Part shown: positions 1 to 10,850 of the stretch, one piece after another | How the letters are laid out: each line of letters begins with the position of its first letter | How positions within the stretch are numbered: the first letter of the stretch is position 1 | DNA from: Massospora cicadina | Taxonomy: Eukaryota; Entomophthoromycota; Entomophthoromycetes; Entomophthorales; Entomophthoraceae | DNA: 64,000 nt | Direction of reading: 5' to 3' | NCBI GenBank assembly: GCA_022478985.1 | Contig: JAKSZP010017402.1 | Location: 38,523 to 102,522, forward strand | Made by a program: the position numbers and the translations under genes | Notes under the pieces: model-generated | What the model saw: the letters and a program-made list of their open reading frames with translations, nothing else | Told to the model about the DNA's origin: nothing | The model's database searches: none

Positions 1-205
1 TTTTTTAGATTTTTTTCTATTCTGCCAGATTCTCCGGGGCGTTTTTGAACGTTAGAGGCCGCGGGCCTTCCGCCTGCTCCTCTTGCCTTGCTTGCTAACT
101 GCTCCCAGACATGGGTGCAGACTAATCCCCTCTATGAGATTATCAAACTAAATTTAGTCTTGAATTGAATGGGTTGCAAAAGTGTTTGCAACGAGAAAGA
201 AAAGT
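1..205 (-). mobile_element. 5' end of Tad-like LINE E4, cut by window edge
   Basis: Read on the minus strand from 205 leftwards, this matches the first ~220 bases of LINE E2 (25527-25745), including the same starting bases ACTTTTCT and the block around GATAATCTCA. It is therefore the 5' untranslated start of a second copy of the same LINE family; ORF1 would lie outside the window. The shared start point in two independent copies supports it as the true 5' end. The target-site duplication cannot be tested because the 3' end is missing. Confidence 0.75.
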
Positions 206-358
206 AACTTAAAATCTAAATGTTTATCTGAGAAAAGCAAATCCTTTATCATCTTGGGCCTAAAATCTAAAGGGAAGAATGCAATGCTTTCAAAACAATT
301 AACAAAACTCTATCTGAGCTTCAAAATTTTTGCCTTTTAGTAAAATCGAAATTTTATG
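206..358. other. AT-rich unassigned flank, target DNA of element B
   Basis: This stretch lies between the 5' end of LINE E4 and the left target duplication of B, and continues after B at 32816. No open frame, tRNA or LTR signature was recognised on either strand. It may be decayed element sequence. Confidence 0.5.
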
Positions 359-363
359 AATTC

Positions 364-1389
364 TGTAAGTCTGAGGGAGCTCCCCTTCCACTTGGACTAG
401 GTGGCATTCCTGTTCCCATCTAAAAAGGGCCAAGAAGGCAAGCTATTCCCCTCATCTCCCAGGGTGACCTCGCCCATGTGGTGGATGAGCGTTGGTTAAC
501 AGCTTACCCTTTAAGGATCTCACCACCTGTCCCAGTATTGACTCCAGCCAAATTAGTATGGAGAATAGAGGGATTTGTGATGAAATATTAGAATGTCAGC
601 ATTCCCATGTGGATAATTGGAAGAAGTCACCAATGGCAATAGGCCAGTGGGAAATGCTGACGCAAGTTCAGAACCCTCTCCAGCAGTATCAAAACCCCCA
701 TCTGACATTTCTCAATTGGTCTAATGGATGCTGGAGTGACTGGATGTGGTAAGGATTGGTATCCCAAACCTGTTCCTGACCTCATGGGACTGCCCCTATG
801 TGGGGTGGCCTTGGAAGGTTCTCGTTGCCCATCAGGTGAGATGCTGTCACTATAGCAGTTAAACTGAAGAAAATTAGCAATTCAGCATCTGTGGACAAAT
901 TGAGAGCAACCCAGCCCACAACCACCAAAAAGAAGTCAGTTAATATTTATTTTCCACTTCACTCAAAGTTTGAAAGGTTAGGCGAATATCAAGGGCCCCA
1001 ATCCCAGGTTTTATTAAACTATCCACCAAAACAACTATTTATTTAAGTAGTTGTTACACACTAGAAAATTGAGTCAATTTTCTAATTTTTAATCCAATAA
1101 AATTTCCAAACCCTAAATTCAATATTTTTCCTATGATAAAATTTAAACCTCCCATTCTGATCTCATTCTTCCCAACGTCCAAACTTACGGGTCCTAGGCC
1201 ATATCAGCCTGGTTCATTGCCAGGTTGCTATTTTCTATTATAGCATATTGGTGCTCGCTGGTGAAATCTCTCACCACACAATCTAACGTTGTATAAGCAG
1301 CAGACCTCTGGCATCTGGGCTTGCCCTTTGGGTGCCTTTGCATCTAGGCTGGCAGACTGGTCTAAGCTTTACTTGCTAATTTCTTGACA
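364..1389 (+). repeat. 5' LTR of B
   Basis: The 1026-bp repeat begins TGTAAGTC and ends TTGACA; it aligns along its length with 31782-32810 (1029 bp). It carries the conserved block at 471-490 (tcgcccatgtggtggatgag) and the GC stem-loop at 790-808 found in the related LTRs of A, D and the solo LTR at 48530. Confidence 0.92.
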
Positions 1390-1435
1390 TAATCAACTGT
1401 CCATATAACAAGCCATTTTTTCCTTCCTCGTTGAG

Positions 1436-1790
1436 ATGGGCTCAGCAGCGGTCATCTTCTACAAGTTGAATTACAGTTGGCATCCTGCCATATGATATCA
1501 GTCTGGTCAATTGCCAAACTTTTTTTTTTGCTTTTCCATGAGGGTTCTGGAGGAATTCCACTATGGTTACACTGCCCCGGTACTTCAAATTTTCACTTAG
1601 TCCACCCTTAAAATGGGAGCTTAATAATTGAAGCCTCCTACTTGGTCTTGGCTTTCAATCCCATCACTGAATCAGCAGCTATAAAGATTCAATTCCTTTG
1701 CCACACCAATTCAGCTCCTGTCCCAAACCTTGTTATTTCTCTTAAACTTGTTGCAATCTCTTCCTTATCAGAAGAAGTGACTGCATCTCT
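1436..1790 (+). pseudogene. Leader ORF remnant of B (upstream of protease)
   Basis: An ATG at 1436 opens MGSAAVIFYKLN, and further on HYGYTAPV can be read. Both match the 104-residue leader ORF of element D (24132-23818), which begins MGAAVVIFYQMN and contains YYGHTAPV. In B it is broken by stops and a small insertion. It occupies the place where gag would normally lie, but shows no capsid or zinc-knuckle motif. Function is unknown. Confidence 0.55.
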
Positions 1791-1806
1791 CAATAAATAG
1801 AATTCT

Positions 1807-2113
1807 GTCTACTTCTTATTACCAATGAAAATTAGTATTGGGGCAACCAGGTGTCTTTTGAGGCCTTGGTTGACATGGGAGCAGTGGGTAACTTCATGAG
1901 TATGGAGTTGGCCCAGCAACTGAACCTAGACTTTGATGTGGGACCATTGGTGTTGGTTGAATCACCAGCTGCCCAACCCTCCTTCAAAGTTTGGCGCCCC
2001 AAGTTTTTCTAAGTCCATCAGTTTAGTTTTTGCAATTGCTTCTCTGCAATGCCCAACCTTGTGTTCCCAGTAGTTTTGGGTGTGGGTTGGTGGCTTTGGC
2101 AGAATGTGAAAAT
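1807..2113 (+). pseudogene. Retropepsin (protease) fragment of B
   Basis: The frame reads the aspartic protease core with VDMGAVGNFMS at about 1869-1901. The active-site triplet Asp-Thr-Gly has become Asp-Met-Gly (ACG to ATG would do this), so the enzyme would be inactive. It continues through LVFPVVLGVGWW to 2098, as in element A, and is cut by retroposon G at about 2114. RT resumes at 9974. Confidence 0.75.
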
Positions 2114-2122
2114 CAATTTTAT

Positions 2123-3111
2123 TTAACCGAGGTAAGCTGACCAGGGGATGGACATTACTGGACTAAAACTAAAAATCACAATAAAAAATAACAATTCAAA
2201 CGAAATGCCCAAAATGGATGGATTGATTGAATCATACCTAATAAAATATCTAACCAGGTGGGCAGCGAATACTGCTATCCCTCCATGGTGGATGGGGAGG
2301 GGGATAGGGGGCTTGTCTTCAGCCGCATCCATCTCATCCCAGAGTAGGGTGCGTGTTAAGGCAGATAGTAAGGGTGTGGGGGCATCAGTGGCATGGGGTT
2401 CAATATCCTTGACGACTGGAACTTCCAAATAGTTGCCAGCCATCATAATGCCAACAATGTATTTGGCAAAAGCGTCTTCAGCTTTGAGGTGGGCGTCTGG
2501 GAGTTTAACAAACATGGCAATGTTGGTTTGGGTTATTTTTGCTTTTGGACGTGCTACTGTTACCACGTTTTGGATGGCTTCAGTGACGTTTTTGTGCAAA
2601 GTTTTCATGTTGATCTTACTTTGTGAAGTAAGATTTTTGGGGATGATGGAAGGTATAATTCCTCCTGCGAGCACAGCCACAGATTTGGCAGCAGCTTTGT
2701 GGAGCGGATGGCAATCTGGTGTGGCGGCTGCTTTTACTGCAAGCTGATGGTCACTTTAGAATGGTTTGGCGTTAGGTTGTGGGACATATTTCTGAGGCGG
2801 GAATTTTGCATCCCATTCTGCATTACAGAGCTGCTCAGCTTGCAGTGACGGTTCTTCAATGATGTTACCTGATTTGTCAATTTCATACAATAATTCCCAT
2901 GGATTTTGGTTGAATTATATTGGGGAATCAGCGTACAGTTGAGGTATGTTTGATTCGCTTGTGGATTTATGGGATTGAACTGGGATCCAATTTAATGTTT
3001 GATTAAATAAATTATTTATAACATTGGGGCAAGGTGGATAATGATTGGTGGCTGCATGTGCAGCTGCAGCATCAGGCATTGGAGGAGGGAAAATTAGTAT
3101 TGTACCCCATG
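2123..3111 (-). pseudogene. LINE ORF1-type protein, C-terminal half (retroposon G)
   Basis: This is the continuation of the ORF cut by A: joining 9044 to 3111 keeps the frame (APTLTW then GTILIF). It is open except for a few stops and carries a 185-residue uninterrupted tail from 2680 to the stop at 2123-2125. That tail is unusually long for ORF1 after the knuckle. No known domain was recognised in it. The element ends about 8 bases later. Confidence 0.6.
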
Positions 3112-4229
3112 TGTAAGTCCTGGGGAATGTTTACTGGGTGTTGACCAGGCCATTTTCCCATTTCCGAGTAAAAAGGCACCAAAGAGGATGGCTGTACCCC
3201 TCGTTACTCAGGTCTATCTCGCTCACATAGTAGATGAGCACTAGTAAAAGCTCTCCCACTTAGGATCCCATTCCCAGTACCCACACTAACCTCAGCAGAA
3301 CTGTTATGAGGAATCAGTGAAATCTGTGCTGAGATCTCCAAAATAAAATTGATTGTAACCAATTTGAGCGGCAATCCGCCCAATGCTCAGATTTTAAATG
3401 GTCAAAAAGGTATGAAGACTGAACTATAGGCCAGAATGCCCGACGGTTGTGATTCAATTAACATGACAATCAGAAAAATCTCTCCCCTCTCCAAACCCTC
3501 AGGCATCACCCCTGATGGGCAGCCTCCTGCTAACAAATTGGGTGTTGCACCTGATGCAATGCCTTTGACCAAATGAATGACCCAGTGACCGAGCATGGGT
3601 GGGTTGGGCGTCCCAAACCCATTCCCAACCAAATGGGCCCACCCCTATGTGGGGTGGCCTTGGGGGATTTCCACCTCGTCAGGATAAATGCCATCATGCC
3701 AACCGTTGGAAGCGTAGTCAAGTCTTGGTTTAGGCGTTTGAGGTTGAACTGACAGTGACTCAGCCTGTCGCCAAATTTTGTGATGACAGTTCCTAAAGAA
3801 CTAACCCGCTCATTCCCAAATAATTCGCCAGTTAGGTCATATTTGAGGGACTCGATTCCAGCTTTGTTTTCCCCCAAATCAACTACTATTTAATCAGTCA
3901 CATCGCACTGAGAAAATTGTTGGTCAATTTTTCTTTCCTAAATTTCTATTAAAATTTTTTCCCAAAGATTAGTTTTTACATGTTAAAAATTAAGCCGCCT
4001 TATCTGCTGACGTTCTCGCACCCCTTGGGGTTAACAGCAGTGTGCATCTGGTACTTTATTTTGTGCCTATATGACATTCTGGCTCACTGACAGATATTGG
4101 TGGAACTCTTTTCTGGTTTCATATTCATCATATCAGCAGCAGTGCCTCGGGCATTCTGGTTTGCTGTTTGGATGCTCTGGCATCTGGGCTGGCAGGCCAG
4201 TATAATTCTTACTTGCTGTCCGCCTGACA
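3112..4229 (+). repeat. 5' LTR of A
   Basis: It is colinear with 7926-9043 over the whole 1118 bp and ends TGACA. No TGG-initial tRNA primer site directly follows (the next bases are taattgaccaacc), so the priming mode is unclear. Confidence 0.95.
3639..3657 (+). promoter_or_regulatory. Conserved LTR stem-loop CCACCCC-TATGT-GGGGTGG
   Basis: A 7-bp GC-rich stem with a 5-base loop. The equivalent hairpin occurs in the A 3' LTR (8453-8471), B 5' LTR (790-808), B 3' LTR (32204-32222), D LTR (13111-13129, minus) and the solo LTR (49106-49124, minus). Several copies differ only by changes that keep G-U pairing, which suggests selection on an RNA fold. It could act in packaging, dimerisation, termination or translation; the sequence does not say which. 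Confidence 0.6.
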
Positions 4230-4404
4230 TAATTGACCAACCATTTTTCTTAGCAATTTCCGCCTTTCTCACATGTCTAGGCGCAGTAATGGTACCTTCT
4301 TTCCAACTGAGCTAGGTTGTAAAGAAGATTATCTCTGAACACATGAGACCAACCACACTCGAGCCTCAAAACCATACCCCATAATTGCTGCGGCTATTTG
4401 CCCA
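4230..4404 (+). other. Short leader between 5' LTR and protease of A
   Basis: The segment aligns with the start of the D leader (aatttccgcc..., then ggttgtaaag) but lacks most of D's leader ORF. A normal gag (about 1 kb) is absent. Confidence 0.6.
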
Positions 4405-4773
4405 TTGGTTTCCCCAGATCCCACCACCATCTCTTTAGTATCGCTGGATTCATCCACAACTACCAAAAAGGAGAACTATGCTTACTTCTTAGTACCCATA
4501 AAGATTAGCGTTGGTTCTCATTACGTCTCCTTTGAGGCCCTGGTGGACACTGGAGCCGCGGGAAATTTTATGAGTGGTGAATTAGCACAACAATTAAAAC
4601 TGGAAATGGATGTGGGCTCCTCAGTGATGATGGCCTCATCTGCTTATCAGCCCTCTTATGTCATTTGCCAACCGGTACCTTTTTCAAATTACCAGTTCAG
4701 CTTCTGTGATCGCTTTTTGGTTATGCCAGACTTGGTGTTTCTGGTGATCTTAGGGGTGGGGTGGTGGCGTTGA
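4405..4773 (+). pseudogene. Retropepsin (aspartic protease) of A
   Basis: A 122-residue open segment in the pol frame. The retroviral-type aspartic protease motif LVDTGAAGNFMS starts around residue 46 (Asp codon at 4546), followed by the hydrophobic LVFLVILGVGWW near the end. It would cut the element polyprotein as a homodimer inside virus-like particles. The catalytic Asp-Thr-Gly is intact. A TGA at 4771-4773 separates it from RT, which continues in the same frame. Confidence 0.8.
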
Positions 4774-5742
4774 CAACATGTGAAGATTCATTTAGAGTCT
4801 AATACGTTGTCATTTACCAATAATCACTCGGAGGGAGAATTCCCTTTGATTGACACCCTCAAGAAGGTACAAGGTACTAGCTCCATCACTATCCTAGTCA
4901 TTTCTGTGGGCATTCCAGCCGATTTCCCTGAAAACTTAATGCGCTATCAGAGAATCTTTGATATGGAAAAGTTGGATTGTCTGCTTAAACACACCAGGTA
5001 CAATTGTGGGTTTCAAACAGCCATGGAGTTAGTGAACATCAACTGTCCTCTGTATCCCCATACAGCGGAGGAAGAAGTTGCACTCAATACTTGGTTGGAC
5101 GATATGTTGAAAAAGGGTTAGCTATTCAAGGAAACCTCACCCGTCGCCTCCCCCATCATCTTTGCCAAAAAAGCGGATGGTTCTCTCCATCCCTGCGTGG
5201 ATCATGGCCATTTGAATAAAATAACAGCTACTGATCCCTACCCATTGCCTCTGGAGCATACAATCAGTCAAGCAATCAACAAATCCCACGTGTTCTCTAA
5301 GATGGATCTGGTGAACGCTTTCAAACAAATTCAGGTAATGGAAGGACAGGAATGGCAAACAGAGATCTGGACAAAGCGTGGCATTTTCCAATTTTAAGTA
5401 ATGCCTTTCAGGCTGAAGAATGCTCCTGCTACGTTTCAACGGATGCTTAATAATGTACTGGGTGACCTCCGCACCACCTGTGCTGTTGCATAAATTGATG
5501 ATATTCTGGTTCACTCCCCAACTCCTGAACAACATGCTATCAACTTGGAAGTAGTGGTGATCGCCTTTCATAAGGCAGGGTTGTTCCTCAAACCGTCCAA
5601 GTGTGAGTTTTATAAGGAGGAGGTCACTTTTCTTGGGAACCTGGTTCTTAAAGATGGTGTTGCAATCACTCCCAATAAGTTTCATACTATCTGGGAATGG
5701 CCAACTCTGACTACCCAGAAACAACTATGGAGCTTCTTGTGA
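4774..5742 (+). pseudogene. Reverse transcriptase of A
   Basis: The frame continues from protease through the RT palm and fingers: SPVASPIIFAKK, DHGHLNKIT, FSKMDLVNAFKQIQV, NAPATFQRML, IDDILVHSP and KCEFYKEEVTFLGN. The catalytic IDD (about 5494-5502) is kept, but the preceding Tyr codon is TAA (5491-5493). Other stops are TAG at 5119, TAA at 5395 (normally Gln) and TGA at 5740. A frameshift near 5740 moves the rest to another frame. It copies element RNA to cDNA in related live elements. Confidence 0.85.
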
Positions 5743-6461
5743 ACCATCATTTTCTTAAAAGAGTTTTCCCCCACACACTCTCAGCTCGCCGCCCCACTCC
5801 ACCCACTCACAGGAAAAATGTACCTTTTCGTTGGACAGATGAATGCCAACAGGCGTTCAAATCAATTAAAGAGGTGTTTGTATCCCCTCCCATTTTAAAA
5901 CACGCCAATCCCACCAAGCCATATATCATTGCATGTGATGAGTCATCAGTAGCTGTTGGAGCAGTGTTGCTCCAGGAGCATGATGGTTTGGAACACCCAG
6001 TTGCCTACTTTTCTTAAAAGTTTACCTCCATGGAGCAGACTTGGGCTATTTATGACAAGGAGTTAGCAGCTGTTGCATGGGCCTTGACTCATTGGCGGTA
6101 TCTGTTACAGGGTGCTCAACATGAATTAGTGGTTCGCATGGATCACCAAGCCCTATTGTATTTTTGTAAACCCCAAAAATTGGCACACCAGCAAGTCCAA
6201 ACTTACTGGGACCTGTGCAGTTTCAGTTTCAAATATAAATTTGTAAATGGGGCACTTAATGTACTTCCCAATTTTCTCAGCTGCAGCCCCGCCCACAGTT
6301 CAACGGATCTGGAGGAAGTGGATCCCATTACTGCGATTCCTACTACCCAAATCTTGTCAATTGTTCCCCCTGTCATTTCTTCTGTCACTCTGGGCCCTGA
6401 CGTTCCATTATTTGGTCAGGTCTTAACCAGTAAAATGGCCTGCCCTGTAGCGTGGAGTTGA
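5697..6461 (+). pseudogene. RNase H domain of A
   Basis: The shifted frame reads KNVPFRWTDECQQAFKSI, then the RNase H core: IACDES (first Asp), DKELAAVAWA (Glu), MDHQALL (second Asp). The last motif, normally P-D-A-L-S, reads LPNFLS, so the fourth catalytic Asp is Asn. One TAA lies at 6015-6017. RNase H removes RNA from the RNA-DNA hybrid. A tether to integrase follows. Confidence 0.85.
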
Positions 6462-7234
6462 TTGAGAAGTTATCTCACCAGAAGCATAAACACTCCCTAT
6501 ATTCACTGAAGGAGGGTCTTATTTATTTTAGATCTCACATTTGGGTTCCCCTCTTTATGAAATGAGGTATTTCATGGCCATTATGTCCCTCACGGTTGGT
6601 CACCCTGGTTCTAAAAATGCATCTATTTAATCAAATGGACCTACAATCGGGCAGGCCTGACAAAAGAAGTTCTGGGCTGGATTGCCAATTGTGTTACTTG
6701 TGCCAGGGCCAAGTCAGATCGCTCTGGCAAAAATGGCCTCCTGCACCCTTTACAGCAGGCGGAGGGCCCATGGACATCAGTGTCCGTGGACTTTAGCATT
6801 GACCTCCCCTGTTCTAATGGGTTCACAGCGGTGATGGTAGTGGTGGATCGTTCCATGAAATTTTCCCTTTTTATCCCTTGCACTTCCACAATTACATCAG
6901 AAAAATTGCCCATATTTTTGTATGCCATGTGTTTTCGATATTTGGTCTCCCCCAGGAAATGATCAGTGACTGTGGTTAACAGTTCACCGTGCAGTTTTGG
7001 AGTGAACTACTATCTTTCCTGAAAATATCCCCCTGTCGCTCCACGGTGTATCATCCTCAGTCTGACGGCCAGACTGAGCGGGTCAATCAAGATCTTAAAC
7101 AGTACCTACGTTGCTATGCTACAGCCGCGCAGGATACTTGGGCCTATGATCTCCCCCTCGCCCAATTCGCATACAATAACGGCACCCACGCATCTAAGGG
7201 TCTTTCCTTTTTACAAAGCAATGTTGGGTTATAA
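6462..7234 (+). pseudogene. Integrase zinc-binding and catalytic core of A
   Basis: The N-terminal zinc-binding part is shattered over two frames (GHPGSKN, then C-x2-C near 6690). The core starts at about 6776 with VSVDFSIDLP, shifts frame near 6960, then shows ISDCG and YHPQSDGQTERVNQ. The DD35E triad (Asp, Asp, Glu) is all present, though a TAA follows ISDCG. The domain inserts cDNA and makes 5-bp duplications, matching the CCATG seen here. Confidence 0.8.
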
Positions 7235-7830
7235 TCCTTTGTTTTTGGTTGGACTGTGCTTGTGGCCAGAGGTTCAAGCTGCTGCGGACCATGCTGCTCA
7301 TATTAAATTGACTCAATGCTTAGTGCAGGAACACCTCACCAAAGCTATAGATAACTACAAGTGGTTTGTGGATCAGAAGCGTCTTCCAGTTCATAAGTTT
7401 ACAAAGGGCTCTTATGTTATGCTTGACACCCATCACTTAAAAATCCAGGCCCCTTCCCACAAATTTGCCAGCAAACGTTTGGGACCCCATTTGATGGAGG
7501 AGGTATTAGGTAATGGGGCGTTCCAACTGAAGCTCCCCACGCATTGGAAGCAGCATCCCGTTTTCCAAATTCCCAGATGTCTCCTTAGAGGGTGCAATTC
7601 CCACAAAATGGAACTGATTATCATCAATAATGAAGAGGAGGCTGAGGTAGAAGCTATCCTGGAATCCCAAAATCCCGTCATTCTGTACAATATCTTGTGA
7701 CCTGAAAAGGGTATCTGGCCTATGAAAACAGTTGGGTCAAGGCGCGCGATTGTGCGAATTGCATGGACCTGGTTGATGTGTTCCATGTATCCCACCCCAA
7801 AGCTCCCTGTCCCCCCAAAAAGTCGCGACT
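7116..7830 (+). pseudogene. Integrase C-terminus and chromodomain of A
   Basis: The frame carries WFVDQKR, GSYVMLDTHHL, LGPHLMEEVLGNGAFQLKLP and QHPVFQIP, the SH3-like integrase tail. From about 7640 a chromodomain follows: EEAEVEAIL, then in another frame QYLVT-stop-KGY and YENSWV, DLVDVFHVSHPKAP. The Trp of the canonical W-K-G-Y is TGA. Chromodomains direct chromoviruses to marked chromatin. The end touches the polypurine tract. Confidence 0.8.
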
Positions 7831-7907
7831 GTTATGGCAATCAAATTACCCAAGGCGCACAAGATTGTGGCTCTTGTGCAGTTCCACAGAGGTGGGGTCC
7901 TTCCTTT

Positions 7908-7922
7908 GGGAAAAGGAAAGGG
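7908..7922 (+). other. Polypurine tract of A
   Basis: gggaaaaggaaaggg sits three bases before the 3' LTR. Equivalent tracts precede the 3' LTRs of B (near 31764-31779) and D (minus strand, near 13917-13902). Confidence 0.8.
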
Positions 7923-7925
7923 TAA

Positions 7926-9043
7926 TGTAAATCCCGTGGAATGTCCCCTGGGTGTTGACCAGGCCATTTTCCCATTTCCGAGTAAAAAGGCACCAAAGAG
8001 GATGGCTGTACCCCTCGTACTCAGGGCGATTTAGCTCACATAGTAGATGAGCACTGGGTAACAGCTCTCCCACTTCGGATCCCATTCCCAGTACCCACAC
8101 TAACCTCAGCAGAACTGTTATGAGGAATCAGTGAAATCTGCACTGAGATTGCCAAAATAAAATTGATCATAACTAATTCAAGCTGCAATCTGCCCAATGC
8201 TCAGATTTCAAATGTTCAATAAGGTATGAAGACTGAACTATTAGCCAGAATGCCCGACGGTTGTGATTCAATTAACATGACAATCAGAAAAATCTCTCCC
8301 CTCCCAAAACCCTCAGGCATCACCCCCAATGGGCAGCTTCCTGCTAACAAATTGGGTGTTGCGCCTGATGCAATGCCTTTGGCCAAGCGAATGACCCAGC
8401 AACCAAGCATGGGCGGGTTGGGTGTCCTGAACCTGTTCCCAATCAAATGGGCCCACCCCTATGTGGGGTGGCCTTGGGGGATTTCCACGCTCGTTGGGCT
8501 AAATGCCATCATGCCAACCATCGGAAACATAGTTGAGTCTTGGTTCAGGCGTTCAAGGTCAAACTGACAGTGACTTGGGACACCGCCAAATTTTGTGATG
8601 ATGGTTCCCAAGGAACTAACCCGCCCATTCTAAAATAATTTGCTAGTTAGGTCAAATTTGAGGGACCTGATCTTGGCTTTGTTTTCCCCCAAATTGACTA
8701 CTATCTAATCAGTTGCATTGCACTAAGAAAATTGTTGGTCAATTTTTCTTTCCTAAATTTCTATTAAAATTTTTTCCCAAAGATTAGTTTTTACATGTTA
8801 AAAATTAAGCCGCCTTGTCTGCTGATGTTCTCGTACCCCTTGGGGTTAACGGCCATGTGCACCTGGTACTTTATTTTGTGCCTATATGAAGTTCTGGCTC
8901 ACTGGCAGATATTGGTGGAACTCTTTTCTGGTTTCATATTCAGCATATCAGCAGCAGTGCCTCGGGAATTCTGGTTTACTGTTTGGATGCTCTGGCATCT
9001 GGGCTGGCAGGCCAGTATATTTTTACTTGCTATCCACCTGACA
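7926..9043 (+). repeat. 3' LTR of A
   Basis: 1118 bp, the partner of 3112-4229, ending CCTGACA directly before the duplication CCATG (9044-9048). Confidence 0.95.
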
Positions 9044-9883
9044 CCATGTCAGAGTTGGCGCGGGGTGGGCGGCAGATTGGTGGGCTTCAGGCAAACTTTT
9101 GGCGTTGATGGAAGTTTCTGAGTGTGGGCATTTGCATTTTTTGTGGTCTAACTTGAAACAGGATGGACAAATCATTTGTCCGCCCTCAACTTGGGCCCAG
9201 AATGGATGGTTGGGGGCAGATGGGATGGTGGCACAAGCGGAAATTGCCAAAGAAATTTTTGTAAATTCAGGGCTGATCGTGGCATATGCCCAAGGCCCAG
9301 CGAGGCATATGGCCCCATTTGGGACCACAGATTGTAAGATGGGGTTGGCGCTGTAGGCTTCCAAACCTTTCATCAGCTCCTGGTGGAGCACTTTGGGGGA
9401 GGTGGGTGGGAAAACCAGCGAACTGTACCACCAAGGTGGTTTCCGTTGGGAGCTATTTCCAAGTTGTTGGAAGGGGAATATTATTGAATATTAGTGGCAC
9501 TGTTGCCACAGTGGCTGCATCAGCTTCACAAGGGAAGCCAAGATCAAAGTACCCCTTATAGGGGCGGAAGTCAATGAAACAGGCTGGTGTCATCACCGCC
9601 TGAGCCATTTTGATAATGGCTTGGTAATCGTAGGGGAAGAATTTCCCATACTTGACCCTAAGGCTGAAATGCATGTTGCTCCGGGGGAGCACCAGGGGGC
9701 AGCGGGGCACCACTTGGGTTTAGGCGAGATGGGCACCAAAATCCTTGGGAGGAACAAATCGTCCCAAGAGTTTGGAATGACTGGGCGAGCCAGTCCAAGC
9801 GCGTTTTATGTCAGATGGAAAATGGAGGGGGAGTTTCACCGCTGCCCCATGCTGGGACAGTTGGCAGGGGATCTGACAACATT
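9044..9883 (-). pseudogene. LINE ORF1-type protein, N-terminal half (retroposon G)
   Basis: Translation on the minus strand starts at an ATG at about 9883 (MLSDPLPTVPAWG) and runs with one TGA, one TAG and two frameshifts to 9044, where element A cuts in. A CCHC knuckle (C-x2-C-x4-H-x4-C) lies at 9169-9128, preceded by HPFWAQV. LINE E2 ORF1 shows the same arrangement (HPFWVTV, then IC-x2-C-x4-H-x4-C), so homology to a Tad-like ORF1 is clear. ORF1 proteins bind the element RNA. The reading frame continues after A at 3111. Confidence 0.75.
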
Positions 9884-9978
9884 GTAGAAAGACTTCAGTG
9901 TGAGATTAAGTGTTTGCTTTTAATTTACCAAAATAATTTGCTTGGTAAAGTTACGCCAAGCAGAGAGAGAAGTAGAAT

Positions 9979-10850
9979 GTGAGAATCTACCTGAAAACAA
10001 ACACACTGTCCTTTTCTGACAATCAGGTGGAGGGCGAGTTTCCATTGCTGGACACCCTTACCAAATCTTGTGGCCACAGTTCTATAACAACTCTCGTTTC
10101 CCCTGTAGGTCTTCAACCAGATTTTCCAGATGCGTTGTTGGGATATCAAAGTATTTTTGATCCTGAGAAGGTGGACCATCTTCACCCACTTATGGAATTT
10201 GACTTGGGTTTTTGGACAATGGTGCAGGTGATGAAAATTAAAGACCCATTGTACCCGCATACAGCGGAGGAAGAGGCTACCCTCAATGCATGGTTAGATG
10301 ACATGCTTAATAATGTTTGTTTGTTCCAAGAGGCATCCCCTGTTGCCTCTCCCATCATCTTTACCAAGAAGACAAATGGAGTCTTTCATCCCTGTGTGGA
10401 TTATGGTCACCTTAACAAAAATCAAATTCCACAACTCCTACCCCATCTCTTTGGAACAGACAATAATCCAAGAGATTGCTAAGTCATACATGTATTCAAA
10501 ACTCGATCTGGTTAATGCCTTCAATCAGATTTGGGTGAAGGAAGGTCAGGAATGGCTTACCTCAATCCGTACAAAATGGGGTATCTTTCAAAATTTAAGT
10601 AATGACTTTCATGCTCAATAATGCACCCATTACATTCCAAAGGATGATTGATAATGTGCTAGGTGATATCCAGCTCGCCTGTGCAGTTTCATATATTGAT
10701 GATATTTTGGTACACTCCCCTACTCTTAAACATCATGTGAAGGACTTAAAGGCAGTAGTGGCTGCCTTGCATAAGGCGTCTGTTTGTCAAGCCATCAAAA
10801 ATGAGTTTTTATTGGGGTAAAGTCACCTTTTTGGGCAATCTCATACTGAA
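9979..10850 (+). pseudogene. Reverse transcriptase of B
   Basis: This resumes B after G. Motifs: VRIYLKTNTLSFSDN, the pre-RT block ending HTAEEEATLNAWLDDML, SPVASPIIFTKK, then in a shifted frame YSKLDLVNAFNQIWV, NAPITFQRMID and SYIDDILVHSPT. The catalytic YIDD (about 10690-10701) is intact. Frameshifts lie near 10430 and 10590, and the 3' part degrades after 10790. Confidence 0.85.

Larger units (their letters stand above)
3112..9043 (+). mobile_element. Complete Ty3/gypsy chromovirus A (5932 bp)
   Basis: Two LTRs of exactly 1118 bp (3112-4229, 7926-9043), each TGTAA...TGACA, flank a 3.7-kb internal region. The 5-bp duplication CCATG is present at 3107-3111 and 9044-9048. A polypurine tract abuts the 3' LTR. 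Internal order is short leader, protease, RT, RNase H, integrase, chromodomain; no gag capsid or zinc knuckle is present. At least five in-frame stops and several frameshifts inactivate pol. A is younger than G and B, which it interrupts. Confidence 0.96.
2115..9973 (-). mobile_element. ORF1-only LINE-derived retroposon G (HAL1-like), split by element A
   Basis: G lies in B between two copies of a 14-bp target duplication: agaatgtgaaaatc at 2101-2114 and agaatgtgagaatc at 9974-9987 (one difference). Without A and its duplication it is about 1.9 kb. On the minus strand it holds one ORF1-type gene with a CCHC knuckle, and it ends only a few bases after the ORF1 stop with a short A-rich tail (ataaaa). 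No endonuclease or RT follows. This layout resembles mammalian HAL1 elements, which carry LINE ORF1 only. It may be a family or a single deleted or retroposed ORF1 transcript; one copy cannot decide. Confidence 0.7.

Noticed and set aside
2123..2680. 185-codon minus-strand frame as a host gene
   Set aside because: It is the tail of a longer ORF that joins, across element A, a LINE ORF1 with CCHC knuckle and lies within a 14-bp target duplication.
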